Positions 45,911 through 56,454 of a DNA stretch of 64,000 nt are shown here, piece after piece (position 1 is the stretch's first letter; each line of letters begins with the position of its first letter). The notes beneath the pieces are model-generated. The model did not search any database and was not told where the DNA came from. It saw only the letters and a program-made list of their open reading frames with translations. A program made the translations under genes and the position numbers. This DNA is from Hordeum vulgare subsp. vulgare (taxonomy: Eukaryota > Streptophyta > Magnoliopsida > Poales > Poaceae), in contig NC_058524.1 in NCBI RefSeq assembly GCF_904849725.1, positions 492,002,263 through 492,066,262 of the forward strand, written 5' to 3'.

Positions 45911-47894
45911 ATGGATCCCGCGCTTGCTTTCCGGCTATCAGTTATGATTACTGGATTTTTCTATCAGAAGATGGTAGAAACCAGTATGCTATTCAAAGAT
46001 TTTCTCACGGCGCTCTGAAACTATTCATATGTGTGAATCCCTACCGATGTTGTTGAACTGAAATATTTCAGCAGTACCGAGCAAAAATTTCTACCACTAA
46101 CCTTCGATGAGCATCTGGGATTGCCCTTTACTTTGAATGTTGAAAGCCGCTTCGGTAAAATCCATATAGAGGTGCTTCAGCCACGCAATGATTGTGTCAA
46201 GGGAAAGGGTGTTCAGTAATCTTGTGTCTGTGCTAATAGAGAGCGCCTCGACACTCCTTATAGGTCGAAAACATGCAGAGCTAGTGATTCCCAAAGTCAC
46301 AATATGTGTTCTGCCACTTCTAGTGCAGCTTCTCCTGTTGCCACTACAGCCGTTGTAGAACAAGATACAGAGCCAGACAAATAGGTGCCTCGACATGTTG
46401 ATGAGGATGATAATATGTTCCCTGATCTTGTAGATATTGTTAGTAAACAAGCAATGGAAGATGAATATCAGGAGCAACCTGTGAGCCATGCTAGATTTGA
46501 TGACACTGACGATGAACAGAGGGAGGAGAACATCGATAGCTTAGTTTTAGATGAATATGATGGTGAGGACATGCCAACAATTGAGTGGAATAGGAATATC
46601 CTCAGCTTGCTGTCGGCACCATAGTTCACTCGATGGTGGCATGTCATAATGTAGTGACTTCGTGCTGCATTCTCACCAAAAATACATCTGTGATTGATAG
46701 GCATGATCCAACAAGGTTCACTGTTTATTACCCATATGATAGGTGTAGATGGAGGTTGCATGCATTACATATATATGTTGAGGAGCAAGTTCATTCAAGT
46801 TTGTGTATTTTAGTTTGTACTGATTCATTCTAGTTTGGGGACCCTTCCATTTTCAGATGATTGTGTAATGTTTTCTTAACTCTACTTCCTTACCCTTTAT
46901 ATTTTGTTTCAAATAAAAAAGAACCCACACCAGCACACGTGTCCACCTTGAGGGGGAGGGGGAAGGCTAAAACAACGCTAGCAAGGACTAGGTGGGTCGC
47001 AGATGCAACTTTGGATTGGTTGAGAGAAACACCTACACTTGGTCCAACAACACTCCATGGGAAGCTATTTGAGAAGTAGAAGATTGATATACCATACATG
47101 ATGATTTTATATGCTAACAAATTAGCTCGTGACACGATCAATGGTCCTTGGAATGACTGCTTTTAGTTTCTCTACACATTTAAAGCTAAAGTGGAAGCTA
47201 CTAGTCTAGGGAGTGTTGTAGAGATTGAGAAGCATACATTTCCATACAGAATAAAAGGGAAGTCATTTGAGAAGCGTGCTTCAGGAGGGCTTTCGTTTGT
47301 TTCAAGCCTTGTTGGCAGGGATTTCTAGATGGTTGCATGCCCTATTTGGTTGTTGGTGCAACTGCTTCGAATGGAAGGTGGAGAGGACAACTAGTGGCAG
47401 CTTCTATAGTTGATGGACATAGCTGGCTATTCCTAGTTGCATTTGGTGTGGTGGAGAGAGAGTCCGAGGACAGTTGGTTCTTGTTCTTGCAGCAGTTGCA
47501 CAACCTTATAGGTACACCCCCAGGTTTAGCCATACATACAAATGGTTGCAAGGCTTTGGAGAGTGCAGTGGAAATTGTATTCCCCGTAGTGGAGCATATG
47601 GAATGTATGCGAAACCTAGCGCAATATTTCAGAAACAAATTCAAAGGTAAAGTTTATGATGAGAATTTATGGCTTGCATCATACACATGCCGTGAGAGGA
47701 ATCATAAGCATCATTTGAGAGCATTGCATGCTCACAAACCTCGGGTAAAGGAGTAGTTGGATGCACATCATGGAAAGTTGTGGTCGAGAAGCTAATTTAT
47801 TGAAATATATAAAGTAGATTATGTTACGAGTAACCTGGCAGAGTGCTTCAATTCAAAGATCAATTCATTGAAAGGGCTTCTAATATGGCAAATA

Positions 47895-48226
47895 CTCCCT
47901 CTGTTTCTTTTTATAAGGTGTATTTGTTTTTCGATAAATTTCCACAATGTAAGATGCATTTCTTCTAATACCTCATAATTCCATCGTTAGCCCTTCAAAA
48001 CAAGAAAATATCTCTACGATAATTGCATGCATGTGTTCTTGTAAAGAGAAAAAATTAAGTACATCCCTACTGACTGCGTGTATCTCTTAGTTTCCTAGCC
48101 TAGATAATTTTGTTGCCGCAAATCAATGATTTAGCCAAAGTTAATTTCGTTCAAACATGTATATAATTACATGCCTTGGTAACCGTGACAAAAAATAATA
48201 CACCTTACATAAAGGAATGGAGGGAG
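47895..48226. mobile_element. Stowaway-type (Tc1/Mariner) MITE
   Basis: 332 bp flanked by TA on both sides (47893-47894 and 48227-48228). The ends are CTCCCTCTGTTTCTTTTTAT and, inverted, CTCCCTCCATTCCTTTATGT, the usual Stowaway terminal repeats, continuing with AAGGTGTATT on both arms. It has no coding capacity. It sits inside the MULE transposase, in the region after the FNSKINSLKG motif. Confidence 0.9.
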
Positions 48227-49030
48227 TATTTGATAAGATTTGGCAGATGATTATGAAATGTATTCGAGCGGTGACACACGAGGCTGATCGGTAACACAAA
48301 CTTATAGTAAAAGCACGGAATCTAGATATCGAGTTAACCTAACAACTAGGAAATGCAGTAATAGGCAATGGCAGCTCCGTGGGAATCCATGCATACATGC
48401 TCTACACCTGATGACTCTTGTCGGTTCTTAAGATGGTGAAGTTGATCAATACATCTCTGAATATTTTTCTGTTGCCAAATTAAGGGCTGCTTATGCGTAC
48501 AATGTGTCTGCACTCTTGGGAAAAGACCAATGTAACATAGTAGATCCAGCGTACAAACTATATTCTCGTGTACTGACTGGACCACCACGAATACCAAGGA
48601 AGAACAGGCATAGAAGAGGTGACGAGCATCATGTAAAAAGACAGCATAAGTTCAAAAAATGTGGAACCTTAGGGCACATTGCTAGGATATGTACCAATCT
48701 AGTGGATGCTTCATTTAGAGAAGAATGCAGCACTAGAGCAGATTGCAGCTAATGTAGAGGAGAATAAAGCAGCAAAGCAGATTGCATCTAATGCGACGGA
48801 GAATGAAGCAATTGCATTATTAATGACGGTAGGTTGGTATGTGTTCAACAACTTTCCTTTTTTGTGCATTTCTTCTCTATTTTATGGATGGCTTGATTTT
48901 TTTGTGTTTGACCTAAATCTAGCGAAATTCAAGGAAAAGGAGAGAAAAGGCCAAGAGAGAAAGAAACTTTGGTACCCCTCAACTAGCCACTGGAAGTTCT
49001 CCATCATCACCTCGACATCCACCAATTTAG

Positions 49031-50189
49031 TCTATATACCTAATAATAAAGCGGCTATTGGTTTCGTCGGAAAACCCACCATGTTATTTATATAAAAAAG
49101 CCCCTATAATTTTTGTTATTCAACCCGCTCTTCATCATTTATCTGCAACTCAAAAGGAAAAAACGATTCGCTGCAAAAATTATACCCGTACGCATCGCCT
49201 CCTCCCATCGACCCTGGGCCACCCTGGCCTGTGCCCAGGCCGCCGCCACACCACTCGCCACCGCGGCCGACCTCAACCGCCACCGCTGCCGATCTCAACC
49301 CATCCGCCTCCGCGACTATACCTTTCCCCGCTCACTGCCCCATTGCGGCGCTCGAGCACATCGCGTCGATCCTGGTCCACCCTGGCCTGTGCCCAGGGCG
49401 CTGCCAGACCACTCGTCGCCACGGCCGACCTCACACATCACTGTTGTCAATCTCAACCCACGCGCCTCCGCGGTCGTACCTCTGCCCGCTTGCTGCCCCC
49501 GTTTTGGCGCTGGAGCACAGCTTCTGGATCAAATCAACGCGACAGCTACAACGACTTGGGATGATGCGTCTGCTCGATGCAGAACGGCGGCGGCGCGCGG
49601 ATGAGGCGTGGCGGAGCGATGTACTTGCAGGTGGAGGCCGGCCTCCATGGCTCACATGGGGAACTCCGAGGTTAAGGCGCGGCAACGGCAACTCCTTATG
49701 GCTAGATAAAGCAGCCTAACCCTTGCTCCCCTCATCGTATCCCCTCCTCCGGCAGGAACTCATCATCTGGTGAGATCCCCTCCCCATGCCTCCAACCGTG
49801 TCCCAAGCACTGGCAAGAAATTTTGTTTTGTGGGAATTTGTTTGCTGATGAATGAATGTATTGAATGTAAGATTACATTGTTGTAGAGAGAGAGAATTGA
49901 ACACCACCTTTAGTTTTTCATCTGATCCCACATTCTCTACCCCATGAGTGAAATAAGATAACAGTCCATTGATCAATTCACGTAGCCTCTTTGTTTTGCT
50001 TTGCTTTTCCTGCTCAATTTCTCATCATGGTGGAATTAACAATGGACGGGTTGATTTCTCAACAAAATAGGATAGGACTAACTACATTAGTTAGTTAGCT
50101 TATTATTTTAATAAATCAAAATTATTATAAAAAGATTAAAAGCGTGTGGTATTTTTTCTCCCGTTGCAACGCACGGGCCCTTTTGCTAG
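49031..50189 (+). mobile_element. Non-autonomous Helitron-like element
   Basis: The 5' end is TCTATATACCTAATAATAAA. The 3' end is CTAG (50186-50189) followed by T. A hairpin CCCGT-8 nt-ACGGG (about 50160-50177) sits 12 bases before the end, as in plant Helitrons. The base before the 5' end is G rather than the expected A. 1159 bp, with no Rep/helicase gene. It carries GC-rich DNA that may be gene-derived (49190-49720). Lys-rich MULE-like coding continues right after it. Confidence 0.75.
49207..49524. repeat. 159-bp tandem duplication in the Helitron
   Basis: Two GC-rich copies start TCGACCCTGG (49207) and TCGATCCTGG (49366). Both include CACCCTGGCCTGTGCCCAGG, a CGGCCGACCTCA block and a GCGCTCGAGCAC/GCGCTGGAGCAC end. 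The copies are clearly diverged. Overlapping Pro/Ala/Arg-rich frames through them are not convincing genes. Confidence 0.75.
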
Positions 50190-50293
50190 TGAAGACTAAA
50201 AGGAAGAAGAAAAAGGTGGATATCCCAACTAAGGAAACCAAGAATAATATTGTTAAGCCGTCTTTGAACACAAGGAGCAAGGCAAATATGTGA

Positions 50294-52277
50294 ACTTTGA
50301 ATGTTGAATGCAAGTTGTAAAACTTGTAAGGTTTAATAATTATATTTGTACTTTGATGCCAAAATTGATTTCGAACTAACCTTTGACCTATAATTAACAT
50401 TTCAAGTCCATTGCTCTATCATGTGATGTTGCAATTATTTTGAATTAGTACACATGATAGATGATCGATCCAACCTATTTGCGTAGTCATGAGAAATATG
50501 GCATGGTTACGAGCTCGGTAGAGGTAAACAGACCATATATAATAGAAAACATTACAATAACAGCTTTAAATTTGCAAAATGAAAAAATAAGTTCAGATCC
50601 TTCTTATTCACACTAAATGAAGGGTTTTTTTATTTATTATGTTTTCGTAAACATAAACCCACTATCACTATCTTCTCAAACTCCATACAACCTCATACAT
50701 GATAGCTCATTTATGTCATGTAGTTTTCATGGAAATTTCCAAAAACCAAGTTTATTGCTTTTTTTCATAACCATGTCACATACAACATCATTTTGCGTAG
50801 GTCTTCCATTTTTTTGATTTTTTATTATTTCTTCTCATATGAAGTTGAAAATGCTAGCTCACGTCAAAAAATCATTATTCATAAAAATGTCCCTAAATTA
50901 AGTTTATATTTTTAAAGTGACCATGTCTTATAAAACGACGAAACGCGAAGGTTCCCAATTTTTTTGATTTTTTTTGAATTAGTTACGGTCATTTGAAAGT
51001 TGGTCAAACCGAAGATAACCCCGCTGACCAGCTCAAAACTCTGTAGCATCTCTATAAACCCTAGCGTCGAACTGCAGCCGTCCGATCATACCCTAGCGCC
51101 AAGCAAAAATTCTTAGATATGGTCTTATAGAAGGAATTCCGAGGACAGGATGCGTGCAGGCTCCTCACCATAGGATCACATGGATGGCTCCGCATCGTTG
51201 GATCATCGGGCGATCTGGGAGAGGTGACCCACGAGAGGTTGGTTCTGCTCGCCCACCATTGCCTTCACTTTCTTCTTCTTCTTCTTCTGTGATGACGAGA
51301 GGATCCACTCGTCTGCTTCATCCTCTCCGGCGACGAGAAATGGATGTTTTGTATGTCGTCCGCTTGCATACGACAAACATTTTTGATAGCAAAGTTAACA
51401 CAGAAAACAACCCAAGTAGAGTACCCAACCCGGCTCCGCTTTCTTCCTTCCTCCTCTCTCCCCCACCCCAAACCACCCGCCTCCTACTCCGGCGACCTCA
51501 TCGTCGTGTGCCGGCCTCCATCCTTCGTCCTTCGCCCACCAACACCGACCCCAGCCTCTCCCTCTATCTCCTTAGCGGAGGCCCCAACTGGAGCAGATGG
51601 TCAGGGGCGGCCAGATCCAACACGGTCGCCATGGTGCGTCCGGACCAACGACGAAGGTGCTCAAGGGCGGATGTGTCTCCCTAGCCGCTCGCACACCAGG
51701 AGAGGAGGGCCTAGTGGGCGTTGCTGCCGTTCTTGGCCTACCATGAAGTTCCTATGCTCCGACCATGTCAAGGTGCCCCCTACCACCTTCTCTCTCTCTC
51801 TCTCTCGGAGCCATTCGATGCGGCTTTTGTTCATAGTTGAGAAAATTTAGTTTCAGAAATCAGCACACGGGCGGAGCCAGGATTTAGGTATGGGGGACAA
51901 TCCAAGTAGTTAGAAAAAAATCCAATGCAAAAGATAATTATAAAGAACAAGGTTGAGAACTTGCACATTAGTCTCATTAATGATTTCAGTATGTCAAGAA
52001 TTCAAAGAAATCAGTTGAGAAAATGAAATAATTTTAATGTTGGTTGGCATCATTTTTTCTCTTCGTAGTTGAAGATTTTTCAGTTTTATAAGCAACCGGC
52101 TTAGAAAACAAATTAATCTCAATGGTGTTTGGCAGCGCCTATTATGAGAAAAATTCTTTTCATAAATTATCAATATTGTATAGAGTCAACATAGGAAAAT
52201 ATTTCATCATAAATAGGAAACCGTACACGATAATTTACATCATGATAATTTCTATGTCACGTACAAAATATAATTTT
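50294..52277. other. Unclassified DNA between the MULE and the Gypsy element
   Basis: The part 50300-51000 is AT-rich and contains two related blocks (about 50748-50830 and 50900-50980, both with AAGTTTAT, ACCATGTC and TTTTTTTGATTTTTT). The part 51230-51850 is GC-rich with a CTT run (51266-51289) and a TC run (51790-51812). Its frames of up to 176 codons are low-complexity and unassigned. At about 51868 GGGCGGAGCCAGGATTT is a motif common in plant repeats. Confidence 0.4.
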
Positions 52278-52412
52278 TATGATAGCATCTCAAAGCAAAA
52301 AACAAAGCAAATAAATCTGGTGTATAATTTCAACATACAAGATATTACTTCTTGGTAGCATCTCAAATCACAAAGTAATGCAAATAAAATCCGATGTATA
52401 ATTTCAACTATG
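52278..52412. repeat. Short AT-rich tandem duplication, period about 74 bp
   Basis: AGCATCTCAAA, then CAAATAAA and GTATAATTTCAAC, occurs twice, starting near 52284 and 52358. A shorter trace (GTATAATTTGAAC) is at about 52560. Confidence 0.6.
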
Positions 52413-52588
52413 AGATGGGAATAGAGATAGATAAGTATAGTGTTAGCATGCTAGTTCGTTACCTGAAGCAATGAGGTAGGTTGTGTTGTTGACTCACTTT
52501 ATGAGTCATAACGTGAGAGGCGGAGTACAGAGATCAGACGCGCATGGGCACATGGCAGCGTATAATTTGAACAATGTATGTAGAAGAC

Positions 52589-54112
52589 TAATGACCCACA
52601 AGTATAGGGGATCTATCGTAGTCCTTTCGATCAGTAAGAGTGTCGAACCCAACGAGGAGCAGAAGGATCTGACAAGTGGTTTTCAGCAAGGTAATATCTG
52701 CAAGCACTGAAATTAGCGGTAACAAGTAGTTGTTTAAAGAGATGATTCGTAGCATGTAGCAAGTAACAAAAGTAAAAACGGTGCAGCAAAGTGGCCCAAT
52801 CCCTTTTGTAGCAAGGGACAAGCCTGGAGAAAGTCCTATAGGAGGGAAAACGCTCCCGAGGACACACGGGAATTTCTATCATGCTAGTTTTCATCATGTT
52901 CATATGATTCGCGTTCGTTACATTGATAGTTTGATATGTGGGTGCACTGGCGCTTCGGTACTGCCCTTACTTGGACAAGCATCCCACTTATGATTAACCC
53001 CTCTCGCAAGCAGCCGCAACTATGAAAGAAGAATTAAAACAAAGTCTAACCATAGTATTAAACTAGTGGATCCAACTCAGCCCCTTACGAAGCAACGCAT
53101 ATCCTAGGGTTTAAGCTTCTGTCACTCTAGCAACCCATCATCTACTTACTAGTTCCCAATGCCTTCCTCTAGGCCCAAATAATGGTGAAGTGTTATGTAG
53201 TCGACGTTCACATAACACCACTAGAGGAAAAGCAACATACACCACATCAAAATATCGAACGAATATCAAATTCACATGACTACTTATAGCATGACTTATC
53301 CCATGCCCTCAGGAACAAAAGTAACTACTCACAAAGCATAATAATACTCATGACCAGAGAGGTAATGAATAGCATCAAAGATCTGAACATAAACTCTTCC
53401 ACCAAGTAATCCAACTAGCATCAACTACAAAGAGTAATTAACACTACTAGCAACCTTACAAGTACCAATTGGAGTCGCGAGACAGAGATTGGTTATAAGT
53501 GATGAACTAGGGTTTGGAGATGAGATGGTGCTGATGAAGATGTTGATGGTGATGAGTCCCCTTCGATGAGAGGAGTGTTGGTGATGACGATGGCGAAGAT
53601 TTCCCCCTCCGGGAGGGAAGTTTCCCCGGCAGGATCGTCCTACCGGAGCTCTAGATTGGTTCTCCTCAAGTTCCGCCTCGTGGCGGCGGCGAATGCTCGA
53701 AAAAGCCTCCTCTTGATTTTTTCTGGGATGAAACCCTCCTTATAGGAAAAGATGGGAGCCAGAGGGGCAACAGGGGGCCCACATGCCACCCAGGCCCGGC
53801 GAGGGGGGTAGGCCGGCCTGGCAGGCTTGTGGCCTCCTGGTGGCTCCCCTCCGGTACTTCTTCCGCCTAGTATTTTTTATAAAATCCAAAATAATTCCTC
53901 GTTTATTTTGACGGGTTTTGGAGTTGCGTAGAATAGGTATCTCAAACTTGCTCCTTTTTCGGACCAGAATTCCAGCTGCCGGCATTCTCCCTCTTGATGT
54001 AAACCTTATAAAATAAGAGAGAAAAGGCATAAGTATTGTACTGTGAAGTGAAATAATAGCCCAAAAAGCGATAAATATCAACATGAGAGCATCATGCAAA
54101 ATGGACGGATCA
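52589..54112 (-). repeat. 3' LTR of the Gypsy element
   Basis: On the minus strand it starts TGATCCGTCCATTTTGCATG (TGATAC in the other LTR) and ends GGGTCATTA (GGGTCATCA in the other), so both terminal motifs carry a point change. It has a TATA-like CTATAAGGAGGG near 53733-53745. The ORFs in it are spurious. Confidence 0.9.
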
Positions 54113-54126
54113 ACTCCCCCAAGCTT
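54113..54126 (-). other. Polypurine tract of the Gypsy element
   Basis: The minus strand reads AAGCTTGGGGGAGT right before the 3' LTR, nearly identical to the tract before the LTR at 42535. Confidence 0.8.
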
Positions 54127-55648
54127 AGACCTCGCTCGTCCTCAAGCGAAAGCCTGGATCAATAAACATGCCCACATGTTTAGAGAGAGAGGTGTCGACA
54201 AAACATAATACGAACATGCAGGCATCATGATCATGATCAGAACAACAATACCAACATATAATCTCTGATGCTAAAGTGACAATTCCTTCACAAATTAAAG
54301 CATGGATCAAGAAGCTTACCGATAATTAACAACCGATAGCCTTTAGTCATTGAAGCAATTGCAATTTATCACAACATCAGAAAGAGTCAAATAAGAGCTT
54401 GTAAAGCAAATCCACATACTCAATCATCCTTTCGTTCTCTACAATTGCTACAACTCACATGGTACTCATGAGATCAAAGTTTCAGCTGGACACAGAGAAA
54501 GATAGGGGCTTATAGTTTCACCTCCCAACCATTTACCTCAAGGGTAAAGTCAACAATAATAATTCATGAATACTTACTTCCAAGTTGACATATGAATATA
54601 GATCTTTCCCTAGCATATGACGTTAGCCAAGATAAACGCGAAATAAGGAATTGGTGTAGATCACCATGACTCTTCTATGGACAAAAAGTAAACGTACACG
54701 AAAGGCCCTTCGTAGAGGGAAGCAGAGGTTGTCATGCGCTTTCGAGGTTTGGATGCATGTCCTCTTAGTGTGGAGGAACGTCACTTTATATTGCCTCCTG
54801 TGATAAAGAACTTTATTATGCAGTCTGTCGCTTTTATGTCGTCCTCATCACAGGTTCGTACAAAGCTTATTTTCCACGCACTAATAGATCATACATATTA
54901 GGGAGCAATTTTTATTGCTTGCACCGATGCAACTTACTTGAGGGATCTTATTCAAACCATAGGTAGGTATGGTGGACTCTCATGGCAAAATTGGGTTGAA
55001 GGTTTGTCGATGCACAAGTAGTATCTCTACTCGGTGCGGGAGTATTGGCTAATAAGAGGTGGAAGAAATCGTCACATGCTAAGGGATCTCTAATCATATA
55101 ACATTGTTCGGAACCAAGCAAACACAATACATTATGTTGTCTTCCTTGTCCAACATCTACTTCTAAGCATGCAATAGTTTAGTGAGTGCTCACAATCCTA
55201 GATGGTGTTAAAGATGATATATTTATATGTGAACCTATCCTTCTTTATCACTTCCTATTAATTGCAACAATGACCAAGGTCTACATTTGACTACCCTCAA
55301 CAAGTTTCAATCATCATTCTTTTTATATGTGAAGCCATCACTTCCCATAAGATCATTACATGATCTTTCATGATTTTGTTCTTTTCTAAATGTTGTGATC
55401 ATGGCAAGAGGCAAAGCCCTTCAACTAAGACACTCTTTATTATATGGCTCACGAGCTCGAATACATCGGGGGTGACACAAAGCAAAACTCAAGCCTAAAA
55501 CACTAAGACCTTTATTCTACTAGAGAAATAGAAAACTGAAAAGGAACAAACTAAAACAAAGGTAAAGGCAAAATATGTGATGGTGATACGATACCGGGGC
55601 AACTCCCCCAAGCTTGGCACAAGCCAAGGGGATTGCCCATACCCATGC
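54127..55648 (-). other. 3' non-coding internal region of the Gypsy element
   Basis: About 1.5 kb between the extra ORF and the 3' LTR, with no long ORF. The part near the LTR matches the truncated element at 42390-42534. A long non-coding 3' internal region is common in Athila-like elements. Confidence 0.6.
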
Positions 55649-56170
55649 TTAGTTGTCTTCCTTTGGAGGTGATGGTGATGGAGTTGTTGCAACATGGGTT
55701 TGATCCTCCGTCTTCCATGGCATAGGTGCTCCATCATGGAAAGATGAACAAGTCTCCGGAATCCTCAAATCTGCAACCAACCGTATTGATTTAAATCTAT
55801 ACTCATACTCACAGTTTTGGTTCTGCAGGTCATAGATCTGGGCTTGGAGGTGATCAATCCTGACATAGAGCCTGGAGAGGTGCTTCCCAATTTCACTGGC
55901 ATCAATATTGTGCTTGCTGGTGAACTCCGAGATCATGATGTGGTTGTCGTTGAGTCCACGCTCCACCATCCCTTGGTAGTTGAAGACTTGTTGCTCCATT
56001 GCTTCGACCCTCGCCTCCATGCTTCCGGTCTTCTTGGGCCCCTCAACATCACGGATGTGCAACATCCCCTCACGTAACTCGATAGACTGAGGGTGTTGCA
56101 GCACTCCCGCGAGGTAGGGATTGATGACCTTCTCCAAGATCTTGCCCTTCAGAGCTTTTGGGGACGTCAT
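55649..56170 (-). CDS. Extra 3' ORF of the Gypsy element, coiled-coil protein of unknown function
   Basis: 173 intact codons starting MTSPKALKGKILEKVINPYL. The middle is predicted coiled coil (MEARVEAMEQQVFNYQGMVE and HLSRLYVRIDHLQAQIYDLQ). The C-terminus is short and Pro/Ser-rich. There is no membrane segment and no signal peptide. It lies 284 bases downstream of pol, in the place where Athila-like elements carry an additional ORF. It is the best preserved gene of the element. Its function is unknown. Confidence 0.7.
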   Translation of the reverse strand: MTSPKALKGKILEKVINPYLAGVLQHPQSIELREGMLHIRDVEGPKKTGSMEARVEAMEQQVFNYQGMVERGLNDNHIMISEFTSKHNIDASEIGKHLSRLYVRIDHLQAQIYDLQNQNCEYEYRFKSIRLVADLRIPETCSSFHDGAPMPWKTEDQTHVATTPSPSPPKEDN

Positions 56171-56454
56171 AGCGATCTAGATCTGCAGGCAGAAACAAGC
56201 TCGAAACGAAAACAGATGAAATTTGCGTGATACAAGGGTCAAGCCTTTTGGGAGAATATATAATGATTTTTTCCAAACCAGAAGGAGTACTCCGCACGAA
56301 AACGGAGTCCGGGAGCCACACGAGGTGCCCACAAGCCACCCAGGCCAGGCCAGGGGGTAGGCCTGGCCTAGCAGGCTTGTCGCCTCCTCATGCACTTTCC
56401 GGACTACTTTAATTTTTTCTATTTTTCTAAAAATTCCAAAACGGAGGAAAATTG
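56171..56454 (-). other. Spacer between pol and the extra ORF, with an LTR-like segment
   Basis: A block at about 56300-56410 (CACAAGCCACCCAGGCC, GGGGGTAGGCC and GGCAGGCTTGT.GCCTCCT) matches the LTR sequence at about 53775-53850 and 62500-62575, in the same orientation. The rest shows no signal. Confidence 0.6.

Larger units (their letters stand above)
45911..50293 (+). pseudogene. Mutator-like (MULE) transposase, interrupted by a MITE and a Helitron
   Basis: Reading starts near ATG 45911 with an N-terminal part (HIEVLQPRN; acidic DDTDDEQREENIDS). A mutator DNA-binding-like part (DPTRFTVYYPYDRCRWRLHA) is at about 46690-46760. The MULE core is 47337-47756: LVVGATASNGRWRGQLVAAS, DSWFLFLQQL, HTNGCKALESAV. 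Next come VDYVTSNLAECFNSKI (47816-47870), a CCHC-like CGTLGHIARIC and a Lys-rich tail (50190-50293). The first two catalytic Asp positions read Gly (47355-47357) and Asn (47541-47543). Stops include TAG at 46382-46384 and 47754-47756. It is dead. A Stowaway MITE and a Helitron lie within it. Confidence 0.75.

Noticed and set aside
49058..49719. Overlapping 162-168 codon ORFs in the Helitron
   Set aside because: Three frames are open over the same duplicated GC-rich DNA; none has a recognisable domain.
51154..51850. Possible host gene with ORFs of 168-176 codons
   Set aside because: Ser/Pro/Arg-rich, microsatellite-containing, no domain and no convincing start or splice sites.
52587..52591. 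Target duplication ACTAA for the Gypsy element
   Set aside because: This came from placing the LTR end at TGACCC. The right LTR shows TGATGACCC, so the end is three bases further out and the flanks become AAGAC and TAGAC.
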